Shown here: positions 51,606 through 60,520 of the stretch, piece after piece | Layout: every line of letters begins with the position of its first letter | Position numbering within the stretch: the stretch's first letter is position 1 | DNA from: JAXMHB01 sp046346965 | GTDB taxonomy: Bacteria; Pseudomonadota; Gammaproteobacteria; Xanthomonadales; SZUA-5 | Direction of reading: 5' to 3' | Length of the DNA: 64,000 nucleotides | Assembly (NCBI GenBank): GCA_046346965.1 | Contig: JAXMHB010000006.1 | Coordinates: forward strand, 62,001 to 126,000 | Position numbers and translations under genes: made by a program | The notes under the pieces: model-generated | Database searches by the model: none | The model's input: the letters and a program-made list of their open reading frames with translations, nothing else | Told to the model about the DNA's origin: nothing

Positions 51606-53192
51606 ATGCGCCTTCTCTGCCTGCTGCTGATGCTGTGTGTCGTCTCGTTTCGCGCATGGCCCGCTACCGTGTCCGGCAACATCAGCGACGCGCAGGGCAA
51701 CGCGCTGAGCGATGTGACCGTAAGCTTCTGCGTCGATTTCCCGTTTCTTGATCTCGGAAGCGCAAGGACCAACTCGGCAGGCGAGTACACCTTTACGACG
51801 ACACGCACAGGCCCCGCGAGCGCGCAAGCCTCGGCACCTGGGCTGCTAACGGTCACGCAGACGCTGGAGTTACCCGCCGGCAATGCGCCACTCCGTCTGG
51901 ATTTTGTCATGGCACCGCCGGGGCGGATCAGCGGCACCATACGCTCCGCACCTGATGCACAGCATCCTGCCGGCGCGCCCATTCCGGGCGCCTATGTGCG
52001 TCTGGTGGGCAGCGAGAATCGGGAGACGACAGCTGCCGCGGACGGCAGTTATGCCTTCAACGACTTGCCTGCGGGCAGTTATGGGGTGTGTGTCGCCACG
52101 GGCGACGATGCCTATATCGATGAATGCTGGGGCGGCACGATACCGGACGATTACAACTACATTCGCAACTTCATTCCGGTAGTGCTCGCCGGCGGCGAGC
52201 AGCGCAGCGGCATCAATCTGGAACTTGACGTCGGCGCCACTCTGTCTGGAATCCTCAGAAATCGTGTGTCGCAGGAACCGATCCGTGATTTCCAGGCACT
52301 GATGTTCATTCAGGATACGCTTCGAGGCGAACGATACATCAGTGTCCAGACGAATGCGGAAGGCCGCTATCGGATCGCGGGTCTGGCACCGAGCATCTAT
52401 CACGTGCAGTTGTTTAGCGCCGGAATACCCTACTACACTGGCCAAGCGTTCCCGAATATCGACTGCATAGGCACATCCTGTGCAGGACCGGTGGGCGCCG
52501 CCATCCAGATCACGGACCCGATCAGTAGCCGCAACGACGTCGATTTCAATTTGCACCCAGGCGGCGCCATCAGCGGGCGCGTGACCGACGCCAACACCGG
52601 CTCCGCTGTCGCTGGCGCCACGGTTGATCTGTATTCAGTCACTTTGCTTAGTTATCTCACCTGGAATGGCCGCGTCTTCACCGCGCCCGACGGTACGTAC
52701 CGAATTTCACATGCGCCGACCGCTGACCTGATGCTGCTGGTCAGCTCGCCTGATCATCGGCAACAGCGCTATCCGGGCATCGAGTGTTTAGCGAATTGCC
52801 TGAACTGGGCACCTGGCATTCTGGTTCCAGCCAATGGCGCGGTGACGGGTATAGACTTTGCATTGAATCGCGGTGTCGTTATTCGCGGCAATGCGCACCG
52901 CCCTGGGTATTTTTCAGATCGCGCCACCGTCCAGCTGCTGGATGCATCCGGCCTGCAGATCGCGAATACGCTAAGCGATCTCCGCGGCGGCTATCGTCTG
53001 CCGGCGATGTATCCGGGTACCTATTACCTGCGTTCGTCGGCTTTCAGTTTGGGTTGCGAGGCCTACCGTGGCTTCCCGTGCAGTGTCGGCGCGACGTCGA
53101 GCACGCCGATTACCGTCGCGAACGACGGCGAGCAGGTGGTCGCCGACTTTGGTTTGTATGTCGACGGCATCTTTCGCGACCGCATGGAATAG
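51606..53192 (+). CDS. Secreted carboxypeptidase-regulatory-like (CarboxypepD_reg) repeat protein
   Basis: Product of 528 residues. The signal peptide MRLLCLLLMLCVVSFRAWPA was used to choose the start; Met codons at 51567 and 51573 lie upstream. At least four beta-sandwich repeats of the CarboxypepD_reg/SdrD type follow: VSGNISDAQGNALSDVTVSF, ISGTIRSAPDA, LSGILRNRVSQEP, ISGRVTDANTGSAVAGATVD, each ending in GxYxxxxLxxGxY-like turns. Many Cys and Tyr residues occur. The chain ends GLYVDGIFRDRME, the short terminal motif seen in other secreted proteins. GC is somewhat lower than in its neighbours. Role: probably surface adhesion or scaffold. Confidence 0.8.
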   Translation: MRLLCLLLMLCVVSFRAWPATVSGNISDAQGNALSDVTVSFCVDFPFLDLGSARTNSAGEYTFTTTRTGPASAQASAPGLLTVTQTLELPAGNAPLRLDFVMAPPGRISGTIRSAPDAQHPAGAPIPGAYVRLVGSENRETTAAADGSYAFNDLPAGSYGVCVATGDDAYIDECWGGTIPDDYNYIRNFIPVVLAGGEQRSGINLELDVGATLSGILRNRVSQEPIRDFQALMFIQDTLRGERYISVQTNAEGRYRIAGLAPSIYHVQLFSAGIPYYTGQAFPNIDCIGTSCAGPVGAAIQITDPISSRNDVDFNLHPGGAISGRVTDANTGSAVAGATVDLYSVTLLSYLTWNGRVFTAPDGTYRISHAPTADLMLLVSSPDHRQQRYPGIECLANCLNWAPGILVPANGAVTGIDFALNRGVVIRGNAHRPGYFSDRATVQLLDASGLQIANTLSDLRGGYRLPAMYPGTYYLRSSAFSLGCEAYRGFPCSVGATSSTPITVANDGEQVVADFGLYVDGIFRDRME

Positions 53193-53195
53193 CGT

Positions 53196-53558
53196 TCACA
53201 CCGCCCCGCCCGCCGCGCGCACCGCCTCGCGTGCGTAGGTGAGCACCTGCTCGCCCTGATGCAATCGATGGACGACGATGTGGGCGACGGCGCCGCGCTC
53301 GGTTTCGAGGTCAAAGCGCTCGGTGCGGACGTTGTTGACGATGGTGATCACACGGCGCAGCGCGCGGATATCGCTCCAGCGATAGCGCTTGCCGGCGCTG
53401 GTGACAAAGCCGTCGGCGTTCATCAGCTTCGGCCAGCGGCGCTGCGTCCACCAAATCGCCAGCGGGGCGACGCCCAACGTGAGCACGCCGGTGACGACCA
53501 TAAAGCAACCGGACAGCGGGATGGGGCGGATCTGGAGAACTTCGGGGGCGTTGGTCAT
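53196..53558 (-). CDS. Hypothetical small membrane protein
   Basis: Product of 120 residues. One or two hydrophobic segments (PLSGCFMVVTGVLTLGVAPL) are followed by a soluble domain (FVTSAGKRYRWSDIRALRRV, TERFDLETERGAVAHIVV) that looks like a short PH-like beta domain. The ATG at 53558 begins MTNAPEVLQI; longer starts upstream are not supported. It is convergent with the 51606 gene, 3 bp away. I know no function. Confidence 0.6.
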   Translation of the reverse strand: MTNAPEVLQIRPIPLSGCFMVVTGVLTLGVAPLAIWWTQRRWPKLMNADGFVTSAGKRYRWSDIRALRRVITIVNNVRTERFDLETERGAVAHIVVHRLHQGEQVLTYAREAVRAAGGAV

Positions 53559-53736
53559 TGACGGACTTGGGTGGCCGGAGATGACCCACAGCGTGCACCT
53601 CCGAGGGTTTGAGTGCTTGACCGTGGGCTGACCGCAAGCTGACATGCCGGGAAGGCGCTGATTTCACGGAAGCTGCAGTGTTTTCTGCACGCGCATCCAC
53701 CGAGAATTGCGGCTTCGACGCCGCAACGAGTCGCCC

Positions 53737-54180
53737 ATGTCGCATTACGCTTTGATGGTGCTGCACAGCCTGAGCATGGTGATCTGGCTCGGCGGCCACG
53801 CGCTGCTTTTGCTCGGTTGGTGCCCCGAGGCCTGGCGCAGCGGCGATCCGCGCTTGCTGGTGGATGCGCTGCTGCGGCTGTATCGGGTGGCGCTGCCGGC
53901 GCTGCTGGTCAGCATCGTCAGCGGTCTATGGCTGGCCTGGCACTGGCAGCCGGAGACGGCGCTCTGGTTCACGCTGGAGCTGCCGGCCTCGCAATTGATC
54001 CTCAGCAAGCTGGCGCTGCTGTTCGCGCTGCTGCTGGTGCATCTGTACGTGTGGATGCGCGTGATCCCGACGCTGACGCCCGATCGCATCGGGCGGCTGT
54101 GCCTGTGTATCGCGCTGCAGGTGCTGATCGCCGCCACGCTGGTCGGCGTCGGCACTGGCTTTCGCTACTCGGGTGCGTGA
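53737..54180 (+). CDS. CopD-like integral membrane protein
   Basis: Four-helix membrane protein of 147 residues. LHSLSMVIWLGGHALLLLGW near the N-terminus and ALLVSIVSGLWLAWHW, with His in helices 1 and 3 (HYALMVLHS, LLVHLYVWMRV), resemble the CopD/PcoD fold used in copper or haem-linked membrane proteins. The assignment is by pattern only. It stops one base before the convergent SH3-like gene. Confidence 0.6.
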   Translation: MSHYALMVLHSLSMVIWLGGHALLLLGWCPEAWRSGDPRLLVDALLRLYRVALPALLVSIVSGLWLAWHWQPETALWFTLELPASQLILSKLALLFALLLVHLYVWMRVIPTLTPDRIGRLCLCIALQVLIAATLVGVGTGFRYSGA

Positions 54181-54882
54181 TCAGTCGCCCATGAACTGCA
54201 GCGCCTCGAACTGGCGCTCCTCGCCGTAGCCGGAGTCGCTGATCCAGCCCAGCAGCCCGAAGCGGGTGCGCACCAGATACCAGTCGCGGCCGCTGTCGCT
54301 GTCTTCCTGGTGGGCGACGATGGTGACGGTGTCGCCAGCCGGCACCTGGGCGAGCACGGTCGCTCCCTCGGCCTGGGTCTGCCGCAGGGAGATGGCCTTC
54401 AGCGTGCGTGATGGCAGGCCCACGTAGCGCAGCGGTTGGGCCACCTCGACCAGCGCGCCATCGCGGATCTCCCATTTCTCGCGGCCCTCATAACTGCGGT
54501 TGCTGCGGCGAATCACGTACAAGTAGCCGTTGCCGGGGACGATCAACTGTTCGCCGCCGAAGCTGCCCAAGGGCTCCCTGGCGCCGTCGCGATAGACCGT
54601 GAAGGTGGGATCGCAACTCGGGCCATCGTCGTAGATCACCCGATAACGATCTGGCTTGCTGCGATCGATGCGGCCTACCAGCATCAGCGTTTCCCCGCCG
54701 GCGGGATGTTCTTCAATGGCGGTGTAATCCGCGCGGCCTTCGGCCAGCGTCGGATCAAAATGCACGCGGATGCCCGCCGCGCACGGACTCTCCAAGGCCT
54801 GCGTCTGCAGACCAGGGAAGCCGATATCGGGCGCGGCCTGGGCGGTCGCCGACCACAGCATCAGGGGAAGAAGTCGGATCAC
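54181..54882 (-). CDS. Secreted protein with C-terminal bacterial SH3 domain
   Basis: Product of 233 residues with a short signal peptide (MIRLLPLMLWSATAQAAP). The middle part (residues about 40-140) is beta-rich with conserved-looking YDDGPSCDPTFTVYRDGA. The last 75 residues match an SH3b pattern: RTLKAISLRQTQAEGATVLA, VPAGDTVTIVA, DWYLVRTRFGLLGWISDSGY. SH3b domains often bind peptidoglycan. No catalytic domain is seen. Convergent with the CopD-like gene. Confidence 0.7.
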   Translation of the reverse strand: MIRLLPLMLWSATAQAAPDIGFPGLQTQALESPCAAGIRVHFDPTLAEGRADYTAIEEHPAGGETLMLVGRIDRSKPDRYRVIYDDGPSCDPTFTVYRDGAREPLGSFGGEQLIVPGNGYLYVIRRSNRSYEGREKWEIRDGALVEVAQPLRYVGLPSRTLKAISLRQTQAEGATVLAQVPAGDTVTIVAHQEDSDSGRDWYLVRTRFGLLGWISDSGYGEERQFEALQFMGD

Positions 54883-54939
54883 GGCGGCATCCAGAACGGG
54901 GCGGAAGCGCAGTCTACGAGCGCCGCCCCGCCATCGCGA

Positions 54940-55299
54940 TCACTCGTAGCCGTTGGCGTAGACGTTGTCGGCCTGCACGATCACCACGCCGCGCATGCCA
55001 CCGACGCCGGTGCCGTGCACCGTGCACTGGAAGTGGTAAGTCCCGGGCGTGTTGAAGGTGTGGGTGAAGGTGGATCCACTGGTCGCGGCGAAGCCGCCCG
55101 GCACCGCGGTGTTGGACGAAGGCCCGTCCACCTCGCGCAGCGGGTGCGGACCAAAACTGCCGTTCCAGGTGACGCTGTCGCCCGGCGCGATGGTGACCGT
55201 GCTTGGCGTGTAGGCGCAGCAGGTGAAGTTGATCGTCGCATTGGCCGCCGACACGGCGGCGCTGGACAGCAGAAGCAGCAGGCACAGCAAGGGGCGCAC
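54940..55299 (-). CDS. Secreted plastocyanin/azurin-like cupredoxin
   Basis: Small blue copper protein of 119 residues starting at GTG with GGAG upstream. The signal peptide ends near AVSAANA. Predicted type 1 copper ligands are His in SFGPHPLRE, then Cys, His and Met in YHFQCTVHGTGVGGMRG. FTCCAYTPSTVTIAPGDSVT is the usual cupredoxin N-terminal strand. A short tail ADNVYANGYE follows the fold. Role: periplasmic electron carrier. Confidence 0.88.
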   Translation of the reverse strand: MRPLLCLLLLLSSAAVSAANATINFTCCAYTPSTVTIAPGDSVTWNGSFGPHPLREVDGPSSNTAVPGGFAATSGSTFTHTFNTPGTYHFQCTVHGTGVGGMRGVVIVQADNVYANGYE

Positions 55300-55344
55300 G
55301 GCATGACTCCGCTGTCATTGGTGCGCGCAGGATAACCGCGGGCG

Positions 55345-55561
55345 GCCTTTATGCCCATGGCGCGGCGCTTGGTCCCCGCCCGTGCGCTGCTTTTGCTCCA
55401 CCGTCGCATGTTTGGCGAAAGTACCGGTCTCGCCTTTGCGCGCTTACGCGTTCTGCAAACTGACGGCAGTGCCACGCAAGCGCCGCGGTGTTGGTCCCCC
55501 GCCCCTGACCCTTGCCCCGCTTTGGCTCCACCGTGCGCATGGTTTGCACGCGCTTCCCTCA
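55345..55561. repeat. G-quadruplex repeat element, inverted orientation
   Basis: Reading on the minus strand from 55561: TGAGGGAAGCGCGTGCAAAC, then CCAAAGCGGGG and a G-tract block (complement of 55496-55518), then GGCACTGCCGTCAGTTTGCA, then CGCGCAAAGGCGAGACCGG and CGCCAAACATGCGACGG at about 55405-55425. It therefore holds one full unit and the start of a second. The TGA at 55559-55561 is the stop codon of the bPH2 gene. 55300-55344 is leader DNA of the cupredoxin gene. Confidence 0.85.
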
Positions 55562-57046
55562 GTCGCCAATGCGCGCACGCAGGGCCGCCGCCAGGCGCTC
55601 GGCCTCGATTCTGGGCACGAAGGGGATGCGCGCGCGGCCGCCCGGACCGCGGGTGCGCAAGTCGATGCTCACGGTGGCGGTGCCGGCGCGGCGATCGAAA
55701 GGCGAGTGCTGCAGAGCAACCGACTCGATGCGCTCGACGGGCACATACCATTCCTGGCGGCTCAGCAGACCATGACGGAAGGCGAGGATGCCGGCGTCCA
55801 GCGCCCAGCTGCTGTGGCGCGCGTAGCTCCAGGCGTCGAGGGCGATCAGCAGCAGCGTCGGCGGCAGCAGCCACAGCAGCCAGGGCCACGACCAGGCGAG
55901 GACCGTCAGCGGCAGCAGCCAGAGCAGGTGCCGCGTGGCGACGCGACGTCCGGCGCTGGCGTGCAAGGGCTGCCAGCGCAGCGCCGCGCGATTCAGCATC
56001 GGCAACGCCGCTCGCATCAAGCCTTCCGCCTGCGCCGGCGCCACCACCGGGGCCAGCCAGCGCAGCGTGGATTCGGCATTCAGCGCTTCGCGCTGGCCGG
56101 CCACGCCGATCTGCAAGGCCTGTCGCCCGAAGGCGCGGTATAGCGGTCCATCCAGCAGCAGCAGACGCTGGATACGCTGACGCTGCGCCGAGCCGCGTAC
56201 GCGGGTCAGCAAGCCGTGCTCGCTGCTGAGCTTCTCGCCATCCTCGCTGAGCTCGAAGCCGTGGTACAGCAGCAACCACCAGGCGATCGACAGCAAGCGC
56301 ATCACCACCAGCAGCAGCAGGCCCAGCGCCAGGGTCAGCGCGATCCAGAACACCAGTCCGTGCGCGAGACCGATCCACTGCGCCAGCGCGCGCGCCCCGG
56401 CTTCGGCCCAATCGCGCACCGGCAGATAGTCGCCGGCCTGCCAGCTGGCGGCGATGACGGCGCCCGCCGCCAGCGCGCCCTGATTGGAAATGAGTCCGGC
56501 GCGGATCAACTCGGACGCCGGCAGCTTGAGCAGCACGTCGGCAACGCCACGCGCAGGCGCGGTCGCATCGGCGGGCGCCGTCTGCGAGACGCGAGCGCGC
56601 ACCGCCTGCTCGAATGCTTGCGCCGCCGACCACGACAGCACGCGCAAATGCGCCTCCGCAGTCAGCGCACCGCCGGCTTCCACCACGACTTCGGTCACGC
56701 CGGTCCAGCGATGCAGCAGATTGCGTCGCAGGCTCACGTTCTCGACCCGCGCCCACGGAATGCGGCGCACGCGTCGCCCCCAGACGCCGCTGCGCAGCAC
56801 CAGATCGTGCTCGTCCAGCCAGTAGCGAAAGCGCCAGGCGCCGACCACGCTGGCCACGGTCATGCCGAGGCCGAGCAGCGTCAGTCCGATCAGGCCCCAC
56901 ACGGCGTAGCGATCGCTGCCAGCTGCCAGCGCCATGCCGGCGATGGTCGGCGCCGCTTGCCAGGCGTTGTGCAGCAACTCGTACAGCGGCGACCCCGCGT
57001 GCAAGCGCGCACCTGGGCCGGCCGGCAGCGCCAGATCCGCCTTCAT
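55559..57046 (-). CDS. bPH2 (DUF304) membrane protein, YdbT-like
   Basis: Product of 495 residues with repeated bacterial PH domains (EHDLVLRSGVWGRRVRRIPW; LDAGILAFRHGLLSRQEWYV) attached to paired membrane helices (GLIGLTLLGLGMTVASVVGA; LTLALGLLLLVVMRL; LLWLLPLTVLAWSWPWLLWL). The YdbS/YdbT type pair is common and of unknown mechanism. It overlaps the smaller partner gene by 4 bp (ATGA). Its TGA stop coincides with the end of a repeat element. Confidence 0.87.
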   Translation of the reverse strand: MKADLALPAGPGARLHAGSPLYELLHNAWQAAPTIAGMALAAGSDRYAVWGLIGLTLLGLGMTVASVVGAWRFRYWLDEHDLVLRSGVWGRRVRRIPWARVENVSLRRNLLHRWTGVTEVVVEAGGALTAEAHLRVLSWSAAQAFEQAVRARVSQTAPADATAPARGVADVLLKLPASELIRAGLISNQGALAAGAVIAASWQAGDYLPVRDWAEAGARALAQWIGLAHGLVFWIALTLALGLLLLVVMRLLSIAWWLLLYHGFELSEDGEKLSSEHGLLTRVRGSAQRQRIQRLLLLDGPLYRAFGRQALQIGVAGQREALNAESTLRWLAPVVAPAQAEGLMRAALPMLNRAALRWQPLHASAGRRVATRHLLWLLPLTVLAWSWPWLLWLLPPTLLLIALDAWSYARHSSWALDAGILAFRHGLLSRQEWYVPVERIESVALQHSPFDRRAGTATVSIDLRTRGPGGRARIPFVPRIEAERLAAALRARIGD

Positions 57047-57516
57047 GACCCGCCCGTGCCGGCTTCGCGCCGCAGCAAGGCGTCGCGCAGTGCATAGGCC
57101 TCGGCCGCCGCCAAGCCGGACAAATCGGCGGCGTGCAGGTGCGCCCCTGCGGTGTGCAGCACCAGCGTCGCCAGCCCATAACGCCGCGCCAGCGGTCCCT
57201 CACTGACATCCACGTGCTGAATGCGCACGCGCGGCACGTACAGTTCCTGCTGCCACCAAATGCCCGAGCGGATCAGCAGCCCGTCATCCGCCAGCGCATA
57301 GCGCACGCGCCGGTAGCGCCAGCGCGCCAACCTGCGCAGCACCAGCAGCCAGGCCAGCACCAGCAAGGGCACGCACCAGCCGAGCGCCGGCTCATCGCTC
57401 AGGTGCACCGCCAGCCAACCCAGCGGCAGCGGGATCCAGGCCGTACCCAACGCACTGCTGACCCACCAGTACTGCGGCGCCGAGGGATCGACGCTGCGCC
57501 ACTCCAATTCCTGCAT
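57043..57516 (-). CDS. bPH2 (DUF304) membrane protein, YdbS-like
   Basis: Partner of the larger bPH2 protein, 157 residues. Two helices (LGTAWIPLPLGWLAVHLSDE; WCVPLLVLAWLLVLRRL) precede one PH domain (LADDGLLIRSGIWWQQELYV, VRIQHVDVSEGPLARRYGLA). The ATG at 57516 has AAGGAGTC 6 nt upstream. It is the first gene of the pair and divergent from the sterol desaturase-like gene. Confidence 0.88.
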   Translation of the reverse strand: MQELEWRSVDPSAPQYWWVSSALGTAWIPLPLGWLAVHLSDEPALGWCVPLLVLAWLLVLRRLARWRYRRVRYALADDGLLIRSGIWWQQELYVPRVRIQHVDVSEGPLARRYGLATLVLHTAGAHLHAADLSGLAAAEAYALRDALLRREAGTGGS

Positions 57517-57701
57517 ACGCGACTCCTTGTGCGTTCGATCCTTGCGGCGCACCGCGTCAGCGTCCAGGGTCTTTAGTCATTGCGCGGGGCGGGCGTCGAC
57601 CCGGCATCGGGACCGCGCCAGCGGGCATACGCGGCAGCGCAGCTCTTCCCCACCACCAGCGCAGCCACTAAGCTGGCGCGCTCCCCGGCAGAGGCCCACG
57701 C

Positions 57702-58943
57702 GTGAATCCGATCGTCTACGCCATTCCGGTGTTTTTCCTGCTGATGGCGATTGAATGGGTCTGGAGCCGCGCGCAGCGGCGCCCGGTGTACCGCTTGGGC
57801 GACAGCATCAACAGCATCGGCCTCGGCGCCATGTCGCAGCTCGTCGGCCTCTATTCCAAGCTGCTCAGCTTCGGCATCTATGTGCTGGTGTTTCAACAGT
57901 TTGCGCTATTCGAACTGTCGACCGAGGCGTGGTGGGTGTGGGTGCTGGCGCTGCTGCTGTACGACTTCTGCTACTACTGGAACCACCGCCTGGGCCACGA
58001 GGTCGGCGTGCTGTGGGCCTCGCATGTGGTGCATCACCAGAGTCAGGACTACAACCTCGGCACCGCGCTGCGGCAGAGCAGCACCGGCTTTCTGCTGGGC
58101 TGGATCTTCTATCTGCCGCTGGCCGTGCTCGGCGTGCCACCGCTGGTGTTTGCGGTGGTGGCGCTGATCGATCTTTTGTACCAGTACTGGATCCACACCG
58201 AACTGGTCGGCAAGCTCGGCTGGTTCGACCGCGTGTTCGCCTCGCCCTCGAACCACCGCGTCCACCATGGCGTCAACGATCGCTATCTGGACAAGAACTA
58301 CGGCGGCATCCTGATCCTGTGGGATCGGCTGTTCGGCACCTTCGAGGACGAACGCGACGACGATCCGGTGGTCTACGGCACGCGCAAGCCGCTGCGCAGC
58401 CACGATCCGATCTGGGCCAATCTGGAGGTGTACGCGGCACTGGCGCGCGACGCCTGGCGTACGCGTAACTGGCTGGACAAGCTGCGCGTCTGGTGGAAAC
58501 CGCCCGGCTGGCGTCCCGCCGACCTGGCCGCCGCCGAACCCGCCGCGCCCTTTGTGCTGGCCGCGCAGCGCAAGGAATCGCCAGCGCTGTCGACTGCAGC
58601 CAGCGCCTACGCAGCCCTCGCCTTTGTACTATTGATCGCCGCCGGCACCCACTGCCTGGCCCTCGCCGGCCGCGGCGGCGAGCACGCGCTGGACTACGCC
58701 GGCTACGCCGCCTGGATCGTCGCCACGCTGTGGACGCTGGGCCGCTGGCTGGACGCCCGCTTTGAGGCACGCTGGCTGCACGCCGCCTGTTGGCTGGCGC
58801 TGCCCGCGGCGGCACTGCTGCACCTCGGCATCAATCCCGGCGCCACCGCGATGTGGGGACTGGCCTCGGGCGGCGCCCTGCTGGCGATCTGCGCTTTCCT
58901 GCTGGCGCCGGCGCAGCCGCCCCAAGCCATGGCACTGGCGTAG
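57702..58943 (+). CDS. Sterol desaturase/fatty acid hydroxylase-family protein
   Basis: Di-iron membrane oxygenase of 413 residues starting at GTG. The eight-histidine pattern is complete: NHRLGHE (HX3H), SHVVHHQ (HX2HH) and NHRVHHG (HX2HH), with membrane helices before and between. After about residue 265 comes a cytoplasmic stretch, then four more hydrophobic helices (GLASGGALLAICAFLLAPA near the end), a longer C-terminus than the minimal enzyme. Substrate is unknown (lipid hydroxylation or desaturation). The TAG stop (58941-58943) is also the first bases of a repeated 165-bp unit. Confidence 0.88.
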   Translation: MNPIVYAIPVFFLLMAIEWVWSRAQRRPVYRLGDSINSIGLGAMSQLVGLYSKLLSFGIYVLVFQQFALFELSTEAWWVWVLALLLYDFCYYWNHRLGHEVGVLWASHVVHHQSQDYNLGTALRQSSTGFLLGWIFYLPLAVLGVPPLVFAVVALIDLLYQYWIHTELVGKLGWFDRVFASPSNHRVHHGVNDRYLDKNYGGILILWDRLFGTFEDERDDDPVVYGTRKPLRSHDPIWANLEVYAALARDAWRTRNWLDKLRVWWKPPGWRPADLAAAEPAAPFVLAAQRKESPALSTAASAYAALAFVLLIAAGTHCLALAGRGGEHALDYAGYAAWIVATLWTLGRWLDARFEARWLHAACWLALPAAALLHLGINPGATAMWGLASGGALLAICAFLLAPAQPPQAMALA

Positions 58944-59425
58944 GCCGGGTCCTTCGCGTCCGTACGTCTACGCCCGCCCTGTAGGCCGGGTCCTTCGCGT
59001 CCGTGATTCACGGAACACCGACCGTGTCGATACGCGAGGCGCCCGGCGCTCGCCTTGCCCCAATCGACCAGCCGCGGCCGCCGGCGCGATAACCTTTCGA
59101 AGGCAGCCGTAGCTCAGGGCGCGCACGGAGCCGCGCTACGTCCGCCCTGTGGGCCAGGTCCTTCGCGTCCGCGGTTTACGGAACGGCGACGGTGCCCATA
59201 CGCGAGGCACCCGGCGCCTGGTGCAAGCCAGCGGAAGCCGCGGCCGCCGGCGCGATAACCTCTCGAACACAGCCGTAGCGCAGAGCGCGCACGGAGCCGC
59301 GCTACGTCCGCCCAGTAGGCCGGGTCCTTCGCGTCCGCGATTCACGGAACGGCGACCGTGCAGATACGCGAGGCGCCCGGCGCCTTTGTCTCGGATCGCC
59401 AAGGTGCGGCCGCCGGCGCGATGAA
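58941..59425 (+). repeat. Tandem 165-bp repeat, four copies (first one short)
   Basis: Units begin TAGGCCGGGTCCTTCGCGTC at about 58941 (short, 40 bp), 58982, 59151 and 59316. The full unit continues TCCGTGATTCACGGA (a small hairpin), GATACGCGAGGCGCCCGG, GCGGCCGCCGGCGCGATAAC and CGCACGGAGCCGCGCTACG. Two more copies lie at 60149-60421 in the same orientation, on the other side of the 59586 gene. Bases 59426-59585 hold nothing I recognise except the leader of that gene. Confidence 0.92.
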
Positions 59426-59585
59426 GCCAGCGGCAGAGCCCAGCCGCTCGGCCCGACAAAGGCCACTCAGCTGCCCGCATTCGCCACTCCCCGGCGCTTC
59501 CTTGTCACGGTTGCGGCGCACGCTGCGGATCGTCGGCGCCGAAGGCGCCTCCGTCCATGACTCACAGCCCAAACCCGGAGCTCCG

Positions 59586-60122
59586 ATGTTGAAACCCATT
59601 CTGCTGATGCTGACCCTGATCCTGATCGCGCCGGCGGCCGCCGCGCGGGATCCCGGATTGCAGCTGGGCGACAATGATCTGGGCGCGGTCGCGGAGGGCA
59701 CCACGCTCAGACTGACACTGCTGCGGCGAGACAACTTCAACGCCCATGGCTTTGATGTCGGGATGTTCTCGATCCTGAAGCCGGGCGGCGAGGAGCATCT
59801 CAGCCTGGTCCCCTTGCTGACGGAGGCGGGCGAGCGCAGCACGCTCTCGACTCGGGAGGGCGCCGACTGCCTGCTGCGGGACTTTCGTGTTCGTCGCGCC
59901 GCACCGCCAGCAACGCTGACCTTGATCGTCGCCGAGCGCCCCCTGGGCGACGATTTTGCTGCCGAAGAGCGCGTCGTCTTCACCACATACGCCTTGCGCC
60001 ACAACGACGCGCAGGGGGTGGGTCAGCCGTACTTTTACTTCGAGCCGCTGTCCACACAAGAATCGAAGGCCCAGTACTGCGATGTCGGGGAAGCCTTCAA
60101 TCGCGAGTTGGGCATGCCTTGA
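59586..60122 (+). CDS. Hypothetical secreted protein flanked by repeats
   Basis: Product of 178 residues. The signal peptide MLKPILLMLTLILIAPAAAA is clear. The mature part is beta-rich, with LGAVAEGTTLRLTLLRRDNF, GFDVGMFSILKPGGEEHLSL and PYFYFEPLSTQESKAQYCDV, and two cysteines that could pair. No named family is recognised. The start has CGGAG at a fair distance. Direct 165-bp repeats on both sides make it look like a cassette, but no recombinase is nearby. Confidence 0.7.
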   Translation: MLKPILLMLTLILIAPAAAARDPGLQLGDNDLGAVAEGTTLRLTLLRRDNFNAHGFDVGMFSILKPGGEEHLSLVPLLTEAGERSTLSTREGADCLLRDFRVRRAAPPATLTLIVAERPLGDDFAAEERVVFTTYALRHNDAQGVGQPYFYFEPLSTQESKAQYCDVGEAFNRELGMP

Positions 60123-60148
60123 CGAATCCGGGGCGACGGATGCGCCCT

Positions 60149-60421
60149 GTAGGCCGGGTCCTTCGCGTCCGCGATTCACGGAACGGCGACCGTGTCGATA
60201 CGCGAGGCGCCCGGTGCTCGCCTTGCCCGGATCGATAAGCCGCGCTACCTCCGCCCTGTAGGCCGGGTCCTTCGCGTCCGTGATTCACGGAACAGTGACC
60301 GTGTCGATACGCGAGGCGCCCGGCGCTCGCCTTGCCCGGATCGATAAGCCGCGGCCGCCGGCGCGAAGGACGACACGGCAGAACTCGGCCACGGGCGCGC
60401 ACGGAGCCGCGCTACCTCCGC
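60149..60421 (+). repeat. Two further copies of the 165-bp repeat
   Basis: Copies start at about 60149 (109 bp, lacking the GCGGCCGCCGGCGCG part) and 60258 (164 bp), both with TAGGCCGGGTCCTTCGCGTC and GATACGCGAGGCGCCCGG. Bases 60422-60520 carry the leader of the next gene and nothing else that I recognise. Confidence 0.9.
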
Positions 60422-60520
60422 GAGGTGCGCATCGCTCCTGCCGCTTTTTCCGCGCGACTCCGTCTATGGGGATCAGAACGGCACGACGTCCGCGTGCCGA
60501 GCCAGACCACGGAGTCCCGC

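Noticed and set aside
54981..57209. Minus-strand frame of 742 residues
   Set aside because: It runs out of frame across the two bPH2 genes, the repeat element and the cupredoxin gene; low-complexity Arg/Ala content.
59106..59149. tRNA-like start (GCCGTAGCTCAGGGCGCG)
   Set aside because: It resembles a tRNA D-arm, but no acceptor, anticodon or T-arm can be folded, and the text recurs as part of the 165-bp repeat.
58941..60421. Integron cassette with attC sites
   Set aside because: The repeats bracket a gene, but lack the paired R/L boxes ending in GTTRRRY, and no integrase is present.
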